The position numbers were made by a program, and so were the translations under genes. Below, piece by piece: positions 33,676 to 45,799 of a stretch of 64,000 nucleotides of DNA. A model generated the notes under the pieces. The model did not search any database and was not told the DNA's origin. It worked only from the letters and a program-made list of their open reading frames with translations. Every line of letters begins with the position of its first letter. Position 1 is the stretch's first letter. Origin of the DNA: Aradus depressus (taxonomy: Eukaryota > Arthropoda > Insecta > Hemiptera > Aradidae); NCBI GenBank assembly GCA_963662175.1, contig OY759225.1, forward strand, positions 4,599,107 to 4,663,106. The letters run 5' to 3'.

Positions 33676-34425
33676 ACAGGTCAACCCATAAGTAATGACG
33701 GTTTTTGTATTCTCGGATAAAAAGTAATAAAAAACTTACTGTTAATTTTTATTCAACGATTTATTTTCCACCATTTTCAACAACATTTTTCCATTTTTTT
33801 ATCTAAATTTTCAATTCTTTATTTTACAAAAACTCTAAATTTTGATACGAAAAATAAAACGACTGTTCTTTTTACCTCTCCCGATGAATTCATCTACCGG
33901 CCAATTAGGTAGTCCCGGAGATTCTGGAACAGGTGGGATATCTGAAGGGGAGAATACGAGTATCTATGTCGTGAGAACACCGTGACTGTCTTATAATGTG
34001 CCAACAGCAATGGTGTGGTTTTTGTAGGGTCTCAGCAGTATGAGGTCTGATATTGTCCTGGTCGAATAAAAATCAGCGCATATTGACCAGAGAAGGTCAT
34101 TTTCTCTTGCAATGCTAACATCAAACTGTCAAGTTGTTGGCAGTAGACCTCTTTCTTGATTGGTTACATTAAAAACAATTATAATGGATTATTGCTTCCA
34201 TATTCCACCAAACATCATCCGTGGATGAAGGCCTCTCTTAGCCTTTTTGACAGAAGGAATAGTTAGCATAAAGAACACATGTAGTATAGATACTGATGAT
34301 GAGAGTGCTTACAGAAACGTTTGTATTTTTTGAGAAGGAAAAAAAATAAATGGGAGAATGTAGCTGTAATAATATATTGTTTAATGTTTTTTAAAAAAAC
34401 CGACATTACTTATGGGATGACCTGT
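33676..34425 (-). mobile_element. mariner element, decayed, 750 bp
   Basis: Ends ACAGGTCAACCCATAAGTAA and (reversed) ACAGGTCATCCCATAAGTAA. The minus strand holds decayed mariner transposase (MMFGGIWKQ block). The exact TA duplication is unclear. Confidence 0.72.
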
Positions 34426-34517
34426 TACTTCTGAAGAAAAATGGGGAAAAAAACGTTATGATTTTTTTTTAAATATCTAGGACGTTTGTAATATTAGTTA
34501 ATTGGAACAGCTGATGT

Positions 34518-34686
34518 CTAGCGTTGAAGGAGAGCCCTGGACCAGAGAAGATTCAAGCCACTAAGATAGATGGTCACGGAACTGCTCCCACCGCATTTAA
34601 GTCTCCTGTCACCGCTACACTCCTCGTCGCAGAGTTCGTGAGCAATCTCCATACCATTCTTCGCATTACCACAGTGACATTCAATC
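34518..34686 (-). CDS. Gene B exon: second half of WSC 2 with C-terminal tail
   Basis: 169 nt, acceptor ..TTGACAG. Encodes IECHCGNAKNG, LCDEECSGD, KCGGSSSVTIY and a 15-residue tail. A GT at CTTA|GTGGCT could act as a phase 1 donor, so a longer gene is not excluded. Confidence 0.78.
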
Positions 34687-37600
34687 CTGTCAATTACAAT
34701 AAATAAATGATACATTACCATAATATTGTGTATTAGAAGATTTATATAGGAATCAGCTAAATGCGCTCAGTAGGTTGGTAAGTTGTTATGGAAACTAAAC
34801 CCATATTTAAATCAAACACGGTCTCATGAACACGATTTGGGGATGTTTAAATCCTTGTTTTTATATATAGGGTGGTCCAAGTTCAATGCAACATTATATC
34901 GGCTGCAGTTACAAAAATGAAACAAACACAAATTTTCATATTTTTTAACCTAGCTAAATCTATCATTAAATTTTCTACTATCCTTCTCATTACACTGTAA
35001 CTAAAAACAACGGTTATACAACATGCCCAGCAAGGTTAAGTTGTGGAGGGGATTGATGAGTTTCTCTGTGTGAGTAAGTCTGCTGTGAGAGTAAACATCA
35101 TCATCTTTCAACATGATGCCACAATGAGTCCAACCGCACTCAATGTGAGTAATTGGCTCAACACTACTCATCGACATTGAATAGGGTGAGGAAGAAGTGT
35201 CACATGGCCTCCTAGGTCTCGAGATATTACGCCCCTGCGTTTTTCCGTCGTCCAAAAAGAGGAAATTAAGTTCAGAAATTACAAGTGTTGCTTCATGTTG
35301 GGAGGAACAACATTTTCATATTAATACCCGATCTACTGATAATGAATCACAAAGGTGAGTGTACGCCTGCTTAGCGTTGCTGGCGTCATAAACAGCGTCT
35401 CTTTTTATATCTCTATTGTCTCTACTTTGGAATCAAATGAAGTGATTTCCGATGTTCCTAACAACGAAAATAATGTTGATTTAACAAATAAATAAAAATA
35501 AAATAAGCCAATAAATAAACCTGTTTGCACCTAAAATGTTGAGTTAATTGAGAAATCCCATACAACATAAAAATAATATTCATGAATCAAAAAAAATTAA
35601 AAATCGCGAAAGAAGTTTCACTTCTGGTGTGTGTTCCAAGCATAGAATATTTTTTTTGTTTAGGATTTCCACAAACAAAAAGCCTATAAAATGGATGTGG
35701 AAACTGAAGACGACGCATTAACGAAGAAACTCAAAGGTTGAAGGAAATATTACCATTAAAAATTATAAACATTATAAATTATCAACTTCAAAGTTGAGGA
35801 ACGCGGACATATTGTGGAATTTGTAATCATATACATGAAGCTGAAAATGTCTGTGCGTTGTACCGCTATAACTCACGCACGGCTTGATGGATTTGATTAA
35901 TTTTTTTTTTTAATTTGTTCGTCATCGTCTGTGGAAGGTTATAGGCGTATTAGTACCTCAATATCTGGTCCATCCCAGCATCCACCCACGCAATCTTTGT
36001 AACTCAAAAACCACTGCAATGATTAATAAGGAATCTTTTTGAATAGATAAGTTTTATCTACCGGAAGGTTAAGATCTATTTTTTAATCAACCCCTGGTCC
36101 ATCCCAGCATCCACCCACGCAATCTTTGTAACTCAAAAACCACTGCAATAATTAATAAGGAATCTTTTTGAATAAATTAGTTTTAGCTCCAAAGCTAGCG
36201 TTACTACAGTTGAAGGACTATAAGCCTTATTCCGTATGAATAATTGAAAATTATAACATCATGAATGTACTGTCGAGGAACTGAATAGCCTTATAGGAGA
36301 TATTGGGAGAAAAGTCAAAGTTCCCCGGGCAACGCCGGGTATTACTGCTAGTAAATAAATAAAAAAAGCCGGGGGATTCCCTAATTGAAGTGACACCTTT
36401 CACCAGAGATGTATTGGAGGGGTGGCACTCTGCAAACTAACATAGTTCATAACTAGACCTGACGATGGTGTGAGGCCGAAACCGGTAGTTGTATTTTTAT
36501 AAATATCTTTAGTGGAATAGACAATATTTCAAAAAATAGTTTGTTTTATTTATTATAAATTATCACAACACACACGCAAAGAAAGAAAACATCGCGAAAA
36601 TTGTCAAAACATATTCTGAGACCATTGAAACTTCGACCTCGGATTTTCGCACGATTACAATAATTTATTTATACTATAGGTATAAAAAATAAAAAAGTTT
36701 TACCCATCGTGAACCCCTGCAAAGATATATCCATGTCTGTAACAGTGGCCAACACAAAGCTCCGGAGTAAGGATGCTGTAGAAGATGGTCACCTCCGACG
36801 TTAGGACTCGTTGTCCGTCTCTGCTCTCGTAACAGCCGATGTACTTCCCATGAACGTGGTTCAGAGCTCTATCTGCAAATAGAGAGGATTTATAAGGATT
36901 ACAAGGTGCTTCGATAGCTTAACCCTTGAGTCACCTGGGGTTTCGCTATCCTAATATTTATTATTTCAGTAAATTACTTCATTTTTAATTAAAGTAAACA
37001 TTTATATTTGACAAGACTTAATTTAATGAAAAAAAGTGTTATGCAATATATTTCTCGAAGGGTTAAAAATTGAGTCAAAACCCAAATTTTGATAAAAGTT
37101 GGTAACTTGAATACATTTTTTACCGGGAATAGATAATTAAAATACACAATTTCTTTGTCAAACTTCACTATATATTCTCAAATACTCAACTAGTTTCGCT
37201 GTGTTAAGGCATTATCAAGAGTCACTTATAAACTGACAGAATTGGTTGACAGGGTAGAAGGTACAGTTATGGAGGGGGGTTTTAGGTAGTGACGGGGAAT
37301 CCCTTGTTTTTGTTACTCTATACATTCTAATAAACAGATATTTACAAGATAATAATAAATATAAAAATAAAAAAGAAAATATATATATATATAAAATCTA
37401 ATAAAGTGAATCTAACAGTAAAGTGTTGGTATTTATATAGGTATGACTCAGGAATTATATAAATGTAAAATATAATTTAAAGTGAATAAAAACAAATACA
37501 TAGAATTTAAAGGCAAATTAAAACATCAAATGAAAATATAGTATTCTCTGAATGTCAGTTGGCAAAACATTTCCACAATCATCAGACTCTTAGCTATTTG

Positions 37601-40136
37601 ATATTTAAATTAAGAAGGGGGGCATGGTTCAGTTCTATTTGTTCATTTAGCATTACAATATCGTTATTTTTGTTCAGTTTATTTATTTCTACCGCTTCCA
37701 GTAAATTCAAAAGTGGACCTTTTTGGCAGATATGTATTATAGTTGGTTTGTGTTGTGTGTCTATGTTATGTCCTGTTTCTGTGAGATGTTGGTGAAATAT
37801 TTCTTGTGTGTTCCCTGTATCTGAACTTAAAGGATCTCCCTGTTTTAATTTGCCTTTAAATTCTATGTATTTGTTTTTATTCACTTTAAATTATATTTTA
37901 CATTTATATAATTCATGAGTCATACCTATATAAATACCAACACTTTACTGTTAGATTCACTTTATTAGATTTTTTTATATATATATTTTATTTTTTATTT
38001 TTATATTTATTATTTTGTAAATATCTGTTTATTAGAATGTATAGAATAACAAAAACAAGGGATTCTCCGTGACTACCTAAAAACACCTCCATAACTGTAC
38101 CTTCTACTCTGTCAGATCATAAGTGACTGTTGATAATGCCTTAACACGGCGAAACTAGTTGAGTATTTGAGAATATATAGTGAAGTTTGACAAAGAAATT
38201 GTGTATTTTAATTATCTATTCCTAGAATGGAGCTTCACAAAGTAAATCTGGAAAACCATAAATTACATTTTTTATCCTTTAAATATTTCATTAATACTTT
38301 TTTCGTCATTGTATTTATTTTATTGAATATCATAACAATTATTATTATAATTTCTATGATATTCAATAAAATAAAAATCATCTTGCGATTAATTAAAATT
38401 GGCCTAGAAAATTGAAATAAATGTGCATTAAAAATAGTAAGAATCACTCACACATTTGCTTTTTTTTAAATCACCTTAAATAATTCAAAATTTTAAATAA
38501 AATCCTACCAACTTTTAATATCATATACGCTGAATCTGTTTTTGCCGCCACATGACTTTTCATCGTGGCCGCGACAGGGCAGGTTGCATTCCTGCTGGTG
38601 GTTGGCTAGGGCGGTAACCCGAGGTCGTTTGTTGGAACAGAGACACTTGAAACTGAAACATTACACAGGGTTATAGATAGTCTCTCAGTGGCAGTTCTTC
38701 AAGGGGGGGGTTACAAGTACAAGTATTTTGTAGTATTTTTTTTTACTCCCCCAGAAGTATGAAGTATAAGAGAACTTATATAATCAATTACAATCAAGCA
38801 AATATGAAAACAAAAATTTTTCTGTGAACACGATAACTCCTGATAGAATGAATGTATCGATATGAAATTTTATATGTGAATCCAGAACCCTCTAACGACG
38901 ACACCTATTATTTTTCAGCCAATTCGACGAAAGGAAAAGAGTGGATTAGAGGAGAGGCTTAACTCAAAAACTCTAATAACTGCCGAAGTATTGAAGTTAT
39001 CGAGACAAAATTTCATAATTAAAGCCAAAACCAAATGAGGACAAAACCTGTCAAATTTCAGTCATATCGGCCGAAGGGAAGGGGGCTCAATTCAACAACC
39101 CTAATAACTGCCAATGTAATGAATTTATCTACACAAAATTTAATATGTATTTAAGAGTCCCACTGTAAGTCAACTGTTGAATATTAACGCAAACGGTCGA
39201 ATTGTTTTAGGGGGAACGCCAGAAAATTAATTGGTTAATTCGTTCTGGGGAAATACATTGTCGGTGATTCACCGACAATTTTTTAAAATATTTATTGATC
39301 TACAATCTGTACAATATATACAATAGGCAAATGGGACTCCCTCAGAATGTTCATTTCATAGCAGGTCCCGTGGCCAGAGTCGGTTTAGACGACGTGGAGG
39401 ATTGTCAGGGTGACTGTGAAGACAGGCGATGTGTGAGAGGATTAGAATGGTTGCTGAGGATTGCAAGGAATTCTTTGAAACGTGTCTGGATTACATATTG
39501 GATGTATGGGATGTTGAGATCTTTAGGAAGGATTTTATAGAAGAATATACAAAAGAGCGTTTGTGATGGGTCTGAGAACTTTGGATTTAATTCTATTGAT
39601 GTTAAAGTGGGCTAAAACTCCTAATACATTCATTACATCGGCAGTTATGACACGTTTTGTGTTAAGCCTCGCCCCTAATTCCCCCCTTCCATTTGGTCAA
39701 TTTGTCTGAAAATTATCAGGTGTCGTCCTATAAGGGTTCTGGATACACATATAAAATTTTGTGTCGATACATTCATTCTATCGAGAGTTATCGTGTTCAA
39801 AGACACACAGACCGTTTTTTTTTTTTTAATTTCTGGAATCTGGATGTCAGAAAACATAAACTTCCGTTGAAAACTCAGAACCGAATTTCTTACTGATTAC
39901 ATAACAGAAGTAATGACAATGGAATTTTCCGATTTTGAGTAATTAAACACATAAATATTTAGAAATATATAATTACCCTAATTCCAGTATAGCGTATTCA
40001 TTATCTTTTTTTTTACAGACATCAATACACTTTTCAGGGGTAATACTGTGTTTGAATTCGTTTGTCAGATCTATGTATAGTTTTTCATCAATGGCGACAT
40101 CCCTGTAGCATCCTAAATACCTCGCACTTTGAGCTC
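34518..40136 (-). CDS. WSC gene B: two-WSC-domain protein, 5' end missing
   Basis: Four exons: 40136-39977, 38652-38513, 36872-36704, 34686-34518. Total 638 nt, which is two carried bases plus 212 codons including TAG. Both domains have eight cysteines. The first exon starts in phase 1 and needs an upstream signal-peptide exon, which I did not find; it could lie in the N gap. The sequence just before the acceptor reads RYIIIFMCLGAQSA in frame after a TAA, which looks signal-like but lacks a start. The terminal exon extends past the domain (LLWSRALLQR-stop) as in gene A. Pairs with gene A as a duplicate. Confidence 0.78.
34860..35830. other. Intron of gene B, no feature seen
   Basis: AT-rich. 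A GGGTGGTCCAAGTTCAATGC phrase at 34870 might be a transposon end, but no partner was found. Confidence 0.35.
35838..36352 (+). mobile_element. Helitron-like non-autonomous element
   Basis: The 3' end is a hairpin CCCGGGCAACGCCGGG followed by TATTACTG and CTAGT (36348-36352), the Helitron 3' signature. Inside are two copies of a roughly 100-bp unit (ATCTTTGTAACTCAAAAACC). The 5' end is approximate. Confidence 0.55.
36451..36492 (+). ncRNA. Hammerhead-like ribozyme
   Basis: CTGACGA (36459-36465), T, stem II GGT..GCC, GAAA (36478-36481), palindromic CCGG, TA, then GTT able to pair with GAC before the core. The full CUGANGA and GAAA consensus is met. No Penelope coding sequence is adjacent. Confidence 0.5.
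36704..36872 (-). CDS. Gene B exon: first half of WSC 2
   Basis: 169 nt. Encodes YIGCYESRDGQ, ILTPELCVGHC and FAGVHDG. Close match to gene A 54143-54311. Confidence 0.87.
37182..37226 (-). ncRNA. Hammerhead-like motif, left arm
   Basis: TTGATAA core, GAAA at plus 37194-37197, palindromic CTAG then TT. Stem II is weakened by one mismatch (GCC..AGC). Confidence 0.42.
37594..37884 (-). pseudogene. Penelope GIY-YIG C-terminal fragment
   Basis: Frame with FHQHLTETGHNID, TIIHICQKGPLLNLLEAVEIN and LNEQIELNHAPLLN. This is the C-terminal half of the Penelope nuclease region, open to its stop. Confidence 0.62.
38122..38168 (+). ncRNA. Hammerhead-like motif, right arm
   Basis: TTGATAA (38130-38136), stem II GCC..GGC, GAAA (38151-38154), CTAG, TT. 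One stem I pair is lost (CTG against GAG). Confidence 0.42.
38513..38652 (-). CDS. Gene B exon: second half of WSC 1
   Basis: 140 nt, donor A|GTTGGT. Encodes FKCLCSNKRP, ECNLPCRGHDEKSCGG and FSVYDIK. Nearly gene A 59687-59826. Confidence 0.87.
38820..39290. repeat. Dispersed repeat 'X' ending in a hairpin
   Basis: Repeated phrases TCGGCCGAAGGGAAGGGGG and AACTGCCGAAGTATTGAAG, ending in the perfect inverted sequence TTGTCGGTGATTCACCGACAA near 39260. Confidence 0.5.
39330..39540 (-). pseudogene. Jockey-like LINE C-terminal scrap
   Basis: Minus strand reads KDLNIPYIQYVIQTRFKEF and NHSNPLTHRLSSQSP, the ORF2 tail seen at 43498-43959. Confidence 0.55.
39590..39900. repeat. Dispersed repeat 'X' fragment
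   Basis: CATTACATCGGCAGTTATGA, then AAAATTATCAGGTGTCGTCC and GTCAGAAAACATAAACTTCC, matching 59480-59620. Confidence 0.5.
39977..40136 (-). CDS. Gene B exon: first half of WSC 1
   Basis: 160 nt, acceptor ..TGTCTAG|GA, donor GG|GTAATT. Encodes SARYLGCYRDVA, EKCIDVC and YAILELG. Confidence 0.85.
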
Positions 40137-40529
40137 CTAGACACATAAAAATTATAATATATCTTTACATCTTCATAGAATTGAAATTAAACATAATCAA
40201 TAACACAACTAATTCTGTGGCCGAGGAAGAAAGCCAGAGGGCTGTAATGTGTGCGGTTATAGAACCTTCACATTGTATTAATGGGCATTTTATAAATAAA
40301 TTGAAAAATAAATAATTATATTAATAAAAAAAGAGATAAATAAATAGTAATAAATAAATGTTTAAATAAACATAAATAAATCCGATAACAATAAAGGCAT
40401 TGGATTTTTGGCGGTCATTTTTAGCGGGTTTTTAACATTCTGCAGTTAGTAACAAGTGGTAACCTTGCTGGTTTCACTGAAAATATAAAATTGATATACT
40501 GATCAGTTAATAATAATAATGAAGGCAAA

Positions 40530-40579
40530 GGGCGCCGGTAGCTCAATGGTATGCGTGCTTGCCTTCTGAGCTCAAGGTC
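40530..40579 (+). mobile_element. SINE head cut by assembly gap
   Basis: GGGCGCCGGTAGCTCAATGG through GAGCTCAAGGTC, then N. Repeat content probably caused the gap. Confidence 0.8.
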
Positions 40580-40779
40580 NNNNNNNNNNNNNNNNNNNNN
40601 NNNNNNNNNNNNNNNNNNNNNNNNNNNNNNNNNNNNNNNNNNNNNNNNNNNNNNNNNNNNNNNNNNNNNNNNNNNNNNNNNNNNNNNNNNNNNNNNNNNN
40701 NNNNNNNNNNNNNNNNNNNNNNNNNNNNNNNNNNNNNNNNNNNNNNNNNNNNNNNNNNNNNNNNNNNNNNNNNNNNNNN
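40580..40779. other. Assembly gap, 200 N
   Basis: Exactly 200 N, likely a placeholder length, so true size is unknown. Frames across it are artefacts. Confidence 0.99.
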
Positions 40780-41148
40780 ACTTTTTTGCCTGTGAAATCT
40801 ATAAAAAAAATTAATTATTTCTTCAATATTTTCGTATTTACATTTATAAAAGCACTGAACTGTGTCTATATAATATAGATATTATCACGTTCATTCTATG
40901 TACAAAACAATTGAATATAATTATTTAAGTCACCCCTCGGAATTCTAAAGCACTATAATAGCTATCCATCATTTCCCAAAACATAAAAATGCAATTTTTT
41001 TTTTTTTTTCGCTCAATATTTCCTATCTATCAAAGTTAGTTTAGTAGGTAATTCCAAATTATTTTTTGCACTGTTGATTTTCAATAGGTACTTTCGACCT
41101 TATTGCATAGTTTCATTAATATTTTATTTATTTATTTTATATTTACAA

Positions 41149-41184
<36 letters not shown>

Positions 41185-41189
41185 ATAAG

Positions 41190-42440
41190 CAAATGTGATA
41201 CATAATAATAGTATTCTTAAAGGCCAAATTGAAAAATACGCTACGTGACATCTCAAAACTTTGAAAAGGAGGGGGTTGTGGGGCTAGATGGAATTTCATA
41301 TGTACTTTTTTTAAAGGCCAAATAAAAAAATAGGGTGTGTGACGTCACAAAATAGTAAACGTGAGGGGGGGTTGTGGGGGTAGGCCTGAATATAAAGATA
41401 GTGCTGTCATTAACGGATGATCAGATTGTCATGGAATTTCATATGTAGTATTCTTAGAAGGCAAATTGAAAAATACGCTATGTGACATCTCAAAATTTTG
41501 AAAGGCAGTGGGGGTAGGGCTAAATATAAAGATAGTGCTGTCATTAACGGATGATCGGATTGTCATGGAATATCATATGTAGTTTTTTTAAAGGCCAAAT
41601 AAAAAAATAGGGTGTGTGACGTCACATAATAGTAAACGTGAGGGGGGGTTGTGGGGGTAGGCCTGAATATAAAGATAGTGCTGTCATTAACGGATGATCA
41701 GATTGTCATGGAATTTCATATGTAGTATTCTTAGAAGGCAAATTGAAAAATACGCTATGTGACATCTCAAAATTTTGAAAGGCAGTAGGCCTAAATATAA
41801 AGATAGTGCTGTCATTAAGGGATGCTTGGATTGTCATGGAATTTGACATGTAGTATGCTTAAAGGCCAAATTGAAAAATACGCTACGTGACATTTCAAAT
41901 TTTGAACGGGAGGGGGGGTTGTGGGGTAGGCCTACATATAATGATAGTGATAGGTCTTTAACGGATGATCGGAATGTCATGGAATTTGACATGCAGTATT
42001 CTTAAAGGCCAAATTGAAAAATACGCTACGTGACATCTCAAAACTTTGAAAAGGAGGGGGTTGTGGGGCTAGATTTAAATAAGTGATAGGTCTTTAACTG
42101 GTGATCGAAATGTCATGGAATTTCACATGTCGAATTGTTGAAAGTCAAATTGAAAAATAAATCGTGTGACGTCACAAAGGGAGGGGGTTGTGGGGGTAGG
42201 ATGATACAGATGATCGGATTGTCATGGAATTTCACATGTAGTATTCTTAAAAGACAAAAACAAAAAAAGGATATGTGACGTCTCAAAATTGTCAACGGGA
42301 GGGGGGTATGGGGGGCAAGCATATACCTAAATGGTAGTTTCAAAAGCAATATTTAAAAATGGGCTGTGGCCCTTTTGGACGGGAGGGGCGGGGGTGCATT
42401 AATGCAGAATGAATCTCACATGGAGCTTTCTTAAAGATGG
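41190..42440 (+). repeat. Tandem array of about 140-170 bp units
   Basis: Units carry AAAGGCCAAATTGAAAAATA, a TGACATCTCAAAA or TGACGTCACA step, GAGGGGGTTGTGGGG, AAAGATAGTGCTGTCATTAA and GGATGATC..TGTCATGGAATTT. At least seven irregular units. Confidence 0.75.
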
Positions 42441-42802
42441 GATATAGCTCTAATTTTAATGTGGTGGGTTTCCTAAGCATGTATTACCTAGGAGGTCCAC
42501 CGTTGCACGGTAAATAATAGCTATCACCAGCGTTGTTAAGCATAAAATACCTAGGGCATCCGCTGTTGCAAGGCACATACTAGCTGCGGTGTCCTAAGAA
42601 CTTAATAGCTGGTTGAACGGAGTTGCAAGACGCATACTATCTTAGGTGTCCGGCGTTCTTAAGTAGGAACTAGCTGTGGTTCCAAGTGGTCAAAAAAAAA
42701 ATCCGGTCCAATAGCTTTTGACAGAACGACGTCTGTCGGGTCAGCTGAGATATTGGGAGAAAAGTCAAAGTTCCCCGGGCAACGCCGGGTATTACTGCTA
42801 GT
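42441..42802 (+). mobile_element. Helitron-like 3' end of the array
   Basis: The last 40 bp match the 36.3 kb element: hairpin CCCGGGCAACGCCGGG, TATTACTG, CTAGT (42798-42802). Suggests the 41-42.8 kb array is the body of one Helitron-like element. Confidence 0.5.
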
Positions 42803-42949
42803 AATAAATAAATGTCTTAGATGTTGAAAGAGAAATCATTCAATAATGATACTCCATTATCTTGTTATTACAGATGAGAATGAGAAATTAAAATATATAT
42901 AAGAAACAAAACAAAGAAAAATAGTTAAATGATAAAGAAAACATTTGAA

Positions 42950-43260
42950 GATGATTAGTCTTCAATCCACCAGTAGGTCTCGAGGCCATTGCCGCCTCAG
43001 TCTCCGAACATGAACTTTAGGAAGGGTTCTTGTGGCAAGTCTGCCGACTAAAGGATTAAGGTTAAAGGAAAGGGTAGAATGCAATTTTCTGTAGCGGGAT
43101 TTAATTACATCCCTTACAAAGGGAATCTGCAGGTCATTGTGAAGTATAGCATTAGAGACGTAGAATGGAGCGTTTGTGATTTTACGAAGGATACGGGATT
43201 GTAGGGTTTGGATTATATAAGAATTCGAAGGTTTATTTGAGCCACAGATTCATTAATATA
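42950..43260 (-). pseudogene. Jockey-like LINE ORF2 tail
   Basis: Minus strand reads LQSRILRKITNAPFYVSN, LHNDLQIPF and LRRQWPRD, collinear with the next LINE copy. Confidence 0.55.
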
Positions 43261-43324
43261 GTTTCAATAGTTTCCCAGATATCGCTGGAGGGGGGGGGGG
43301 GGGGGGGGGGGAATAGAACTTCAA

Positions 43325-43990
43325 ACACTGATTAAATTTTTTTTTTTTTTTAAATTTTATTTATGTATATACATTTAATATAATGAGCAAATGTGGTAAC
43401 TGTATGCATGAGTGTCTATGCCACATGTTGGGAGAGGTCAGCCAGCGCTGACACTCCCTAGAAACTAGTACTATGTTTAGATTTCACTTAGAAGATCTCA
43501 AGGCCACCACCTATTCAGACGGCGTGGAGGATTGTCAGGATGGGATTGAGAGGATAGGACTTGTGCAAATGGGTTAGGATGGGATGAAAGTTTATTGTGG
43601 AAATTTAAGAATCGGGATTGGACGAGTTCTTGGACGGTTGGGATGTTTAGGTCTTCATGGAGTAATTTATTGGTGACATAGATCGGAGCATTTACAATTC
43701 GACGAAGGACTTTGGACTGGAAAGCTTGGATGCGGTTTATATTGGATTTTTTGGCTGTACCCCATAGTTCGAGGCCGTATGTCCATATTGGGCGTATTAT
43801 AGTCTTGCAAATGGTCAGTTTGTTGGCAGTAGAAAGTTTTGATTTTGGTCCAAGTAGTCTACGTAGTAGTCCGTAACGTCGATTCAACTCTCGTCGTTTA
43901 AGTCGTATGTATGGGTTCCACGTCAGTCGGCTGTCTAAGTAGAACCCGAGATTACGCACCTGGTTTAGAGGAAGGAATTAGAACGTTGTT
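43325..43990 (-). pseudogene. Jockey-like LINE 3' end, 153-codon RT tail
   Basis: 43498-43959 encodes LGFYLDSRLTWNPYIRLKRR, IWTYGLELWGTAKKSN, FQSKVLRRIVNAPIYVTN and RRLNRWWP-stop, the thumb and C-terminus of a Jockey-type RT. A 3' UTR with poly-T lies at 43325-43497. 5'-truncated. Confidence 0.78.
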
Positions 43991-44454
43991 GATGGTGACG
44001 GGAGGGCACGTTTGATGGCGAATACTGATTAATAGAGATTAGTAAACGGTCTTCGATGAGTATTAATCGATATTTTGAATAATAAATAAAGAACATCACC
44101 TGAAAATGCAACCGCCAATAAAGAACAAATGAATACCCTCATTTGAATGGAAGGCATCATTTCTGCACAACAAAATATCGATAAAGAATTTGTGTTTCTT
44201 TATATATGTAGTTTTATGCTCTGCACAAATATTCAATATACACATGTGTTTGTATTGAGATGACGAGCAAAGACTATATAATATTAACTTTGTTTTTCAA
44301 TATTTACATATATGACAATGGTTCAATGAATGAAGCGGATGTATCTGTTTGAAACTGATCCCCAAGGCCTATAAAAATATATTTTCAAAGTTAACATATT
44401 CATATTTATTTCACTTATAAAAATAGTGATAATTTGGTGACTTTTAGTTATTAT

Positions 44455-44640
44455 GACTCATCTCCTCATTGTGGCTTTATCTACAAGGTCATATAGCCTG
44501 CTACCAAAGCGCCAGACTCTACTATGGGAGTCCTATATTTTGCGTACCCTAAATTTTTATTTTCCCCTAGGATAGGGATCTGACATCACACATGCTCGGG
44601 ACCATCGCTTAACGTCCCATCCGAAGTGAATATCTACTAA
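44455..44640 (-). mobile_element. SINE fragment, reverse
   Basis: ATGACTCATCTCC tail, ACCATCGCTTAACGTCCCAT body; head missing. Confidence 0.7.
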
Positions 44641-44689
44641 ATTTAATGGAACATTTTTTGTGTACTTGCTAATACTATTATGTTAGTTA

Positions 44690-44816
44690 GTTATTATGAC
44701 TCATGCCCGGGCTTTAACTACAAAGTCATATCGCCTACTACCAGAGCGCTCTTTGGTCACTCTGGTGGACATGAGCCCAACTCTACTGCGGGTCCTAAAT
44801 TTTGCCTACCTAGGTT
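44690..44816 (-). mobile_element. SINE 3' part, reverse
   Basis: Runs from ATGACTCATGCCCGGGC to TTTTGCCTACCTAGG. The rest is absent. Confidence 0.78.
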
Positions 44817-45162
44817 TTTTTAGAATAGCCAGTAGATTACTCTAACCGGTGGATTAATTAGCTTAATTAAGTCGAAATTAATTAATTTATTTATATTTTG
44901 TATTTTTATCATTAATATATTTATTTATTTAGTATTAATAGCATTGTATATACCTACCTATTTTACTCATTATTTTGTATATATTATTTTGTATATATTC
45001 TCCATAACTTTATATTTTTATTTATTTATACTTACTTTTATTGTATTCTATTATTATTTTTTTTATTATTATTTTTTGTATCTAATTTTCTGGCTATCTC
45101 TCATCGGATTTACTTATGGTTTTTACCGTTTGTAAGTATACTCAATAAATTGATTTTCAATC

Positions 45163-45368
45163 TGGACTCTACTGCGGGAGTCCTAAATTTTGGCCACCCT
45201 AAATGTATTCACCTAGGGCAGGGGTATCGAGTACCTGACATCGTACAGGCTCGAGACCATTGCTTAACGTCCCATCCGAAGGACGGCGTGCTTCAGTTTG
45301 TTTTACTTCCCAGATAAAATAAACTAAGGGCCTGGCCGGGTTTCGGACCACTGAGCTTCCGGCGCCCT
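45163..45368 (-). mobile_element. SINE 5' part, reverse
   Basis: Starts within the tail (GACTCTACTGCGGGAGTCC) and ends CTTCCGGCGCCC. Overlaps in content with the piece at 44690-44816, so the two are separate insertions or the site was partly duplicated. The 44820-45160 DNA between them is very AT-rich. Confidence 0.75.
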
Positions 45369-45799
45369 CCTGCTACTACTATCAGTTACTGACGTAGCCA
45401 CCTATGTAAGTCAGCTATTGATAATTAGCCCAAACGGTCGATTGGCTTTGGAGGAAGAGCGAAAACAAAATTAATTCGTTCTGGGGAAGTACATATTGAT
45501 TATTCACCAACAACATTTTGTTTCTATTTTATGTCGATGTAAGAAGAAAGTGTTCTATGTGTCTCATCAATTAATAACATTTACATATATACAATACAAA
45601 AACAACTAGGATTATGCAGATTAAATATAATAACCTAATCCAAACAGGTGAAACAGGATTAATACTGAATGAGGAAATGCAATCTTTAGACCACGTCTTG
45701 TCCATTTTACAGAATGCCCAGTCATTTCGCAAAATGTCCATAATCCAGCTAGATTCCAGACAAATTTTCGCGCAGTATATAGTTGAAACTTATTTACCT

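Larger units (their letters stand above)
37123..38263. mobile_element. Penelope-like foldback element 2
   Basis: Inverted arms as in element 1 around a longer spacer; tail GAATGGAGCTTCACAAAG. Flanked by TACATTTTTTA (37112-37122, 38264-38274). Confidence 0.78.

Noticed and set aside
40551..40814. Frames across the N gap
   Set aside because: Made of unknown bases; no evidence.
41190..42440. CRISPR-like array
   Set aside because: Units are 140-170 bp, diverged and without unique spacers, in a eukaryotic setting; tandem repeat of a Helitron-like element.
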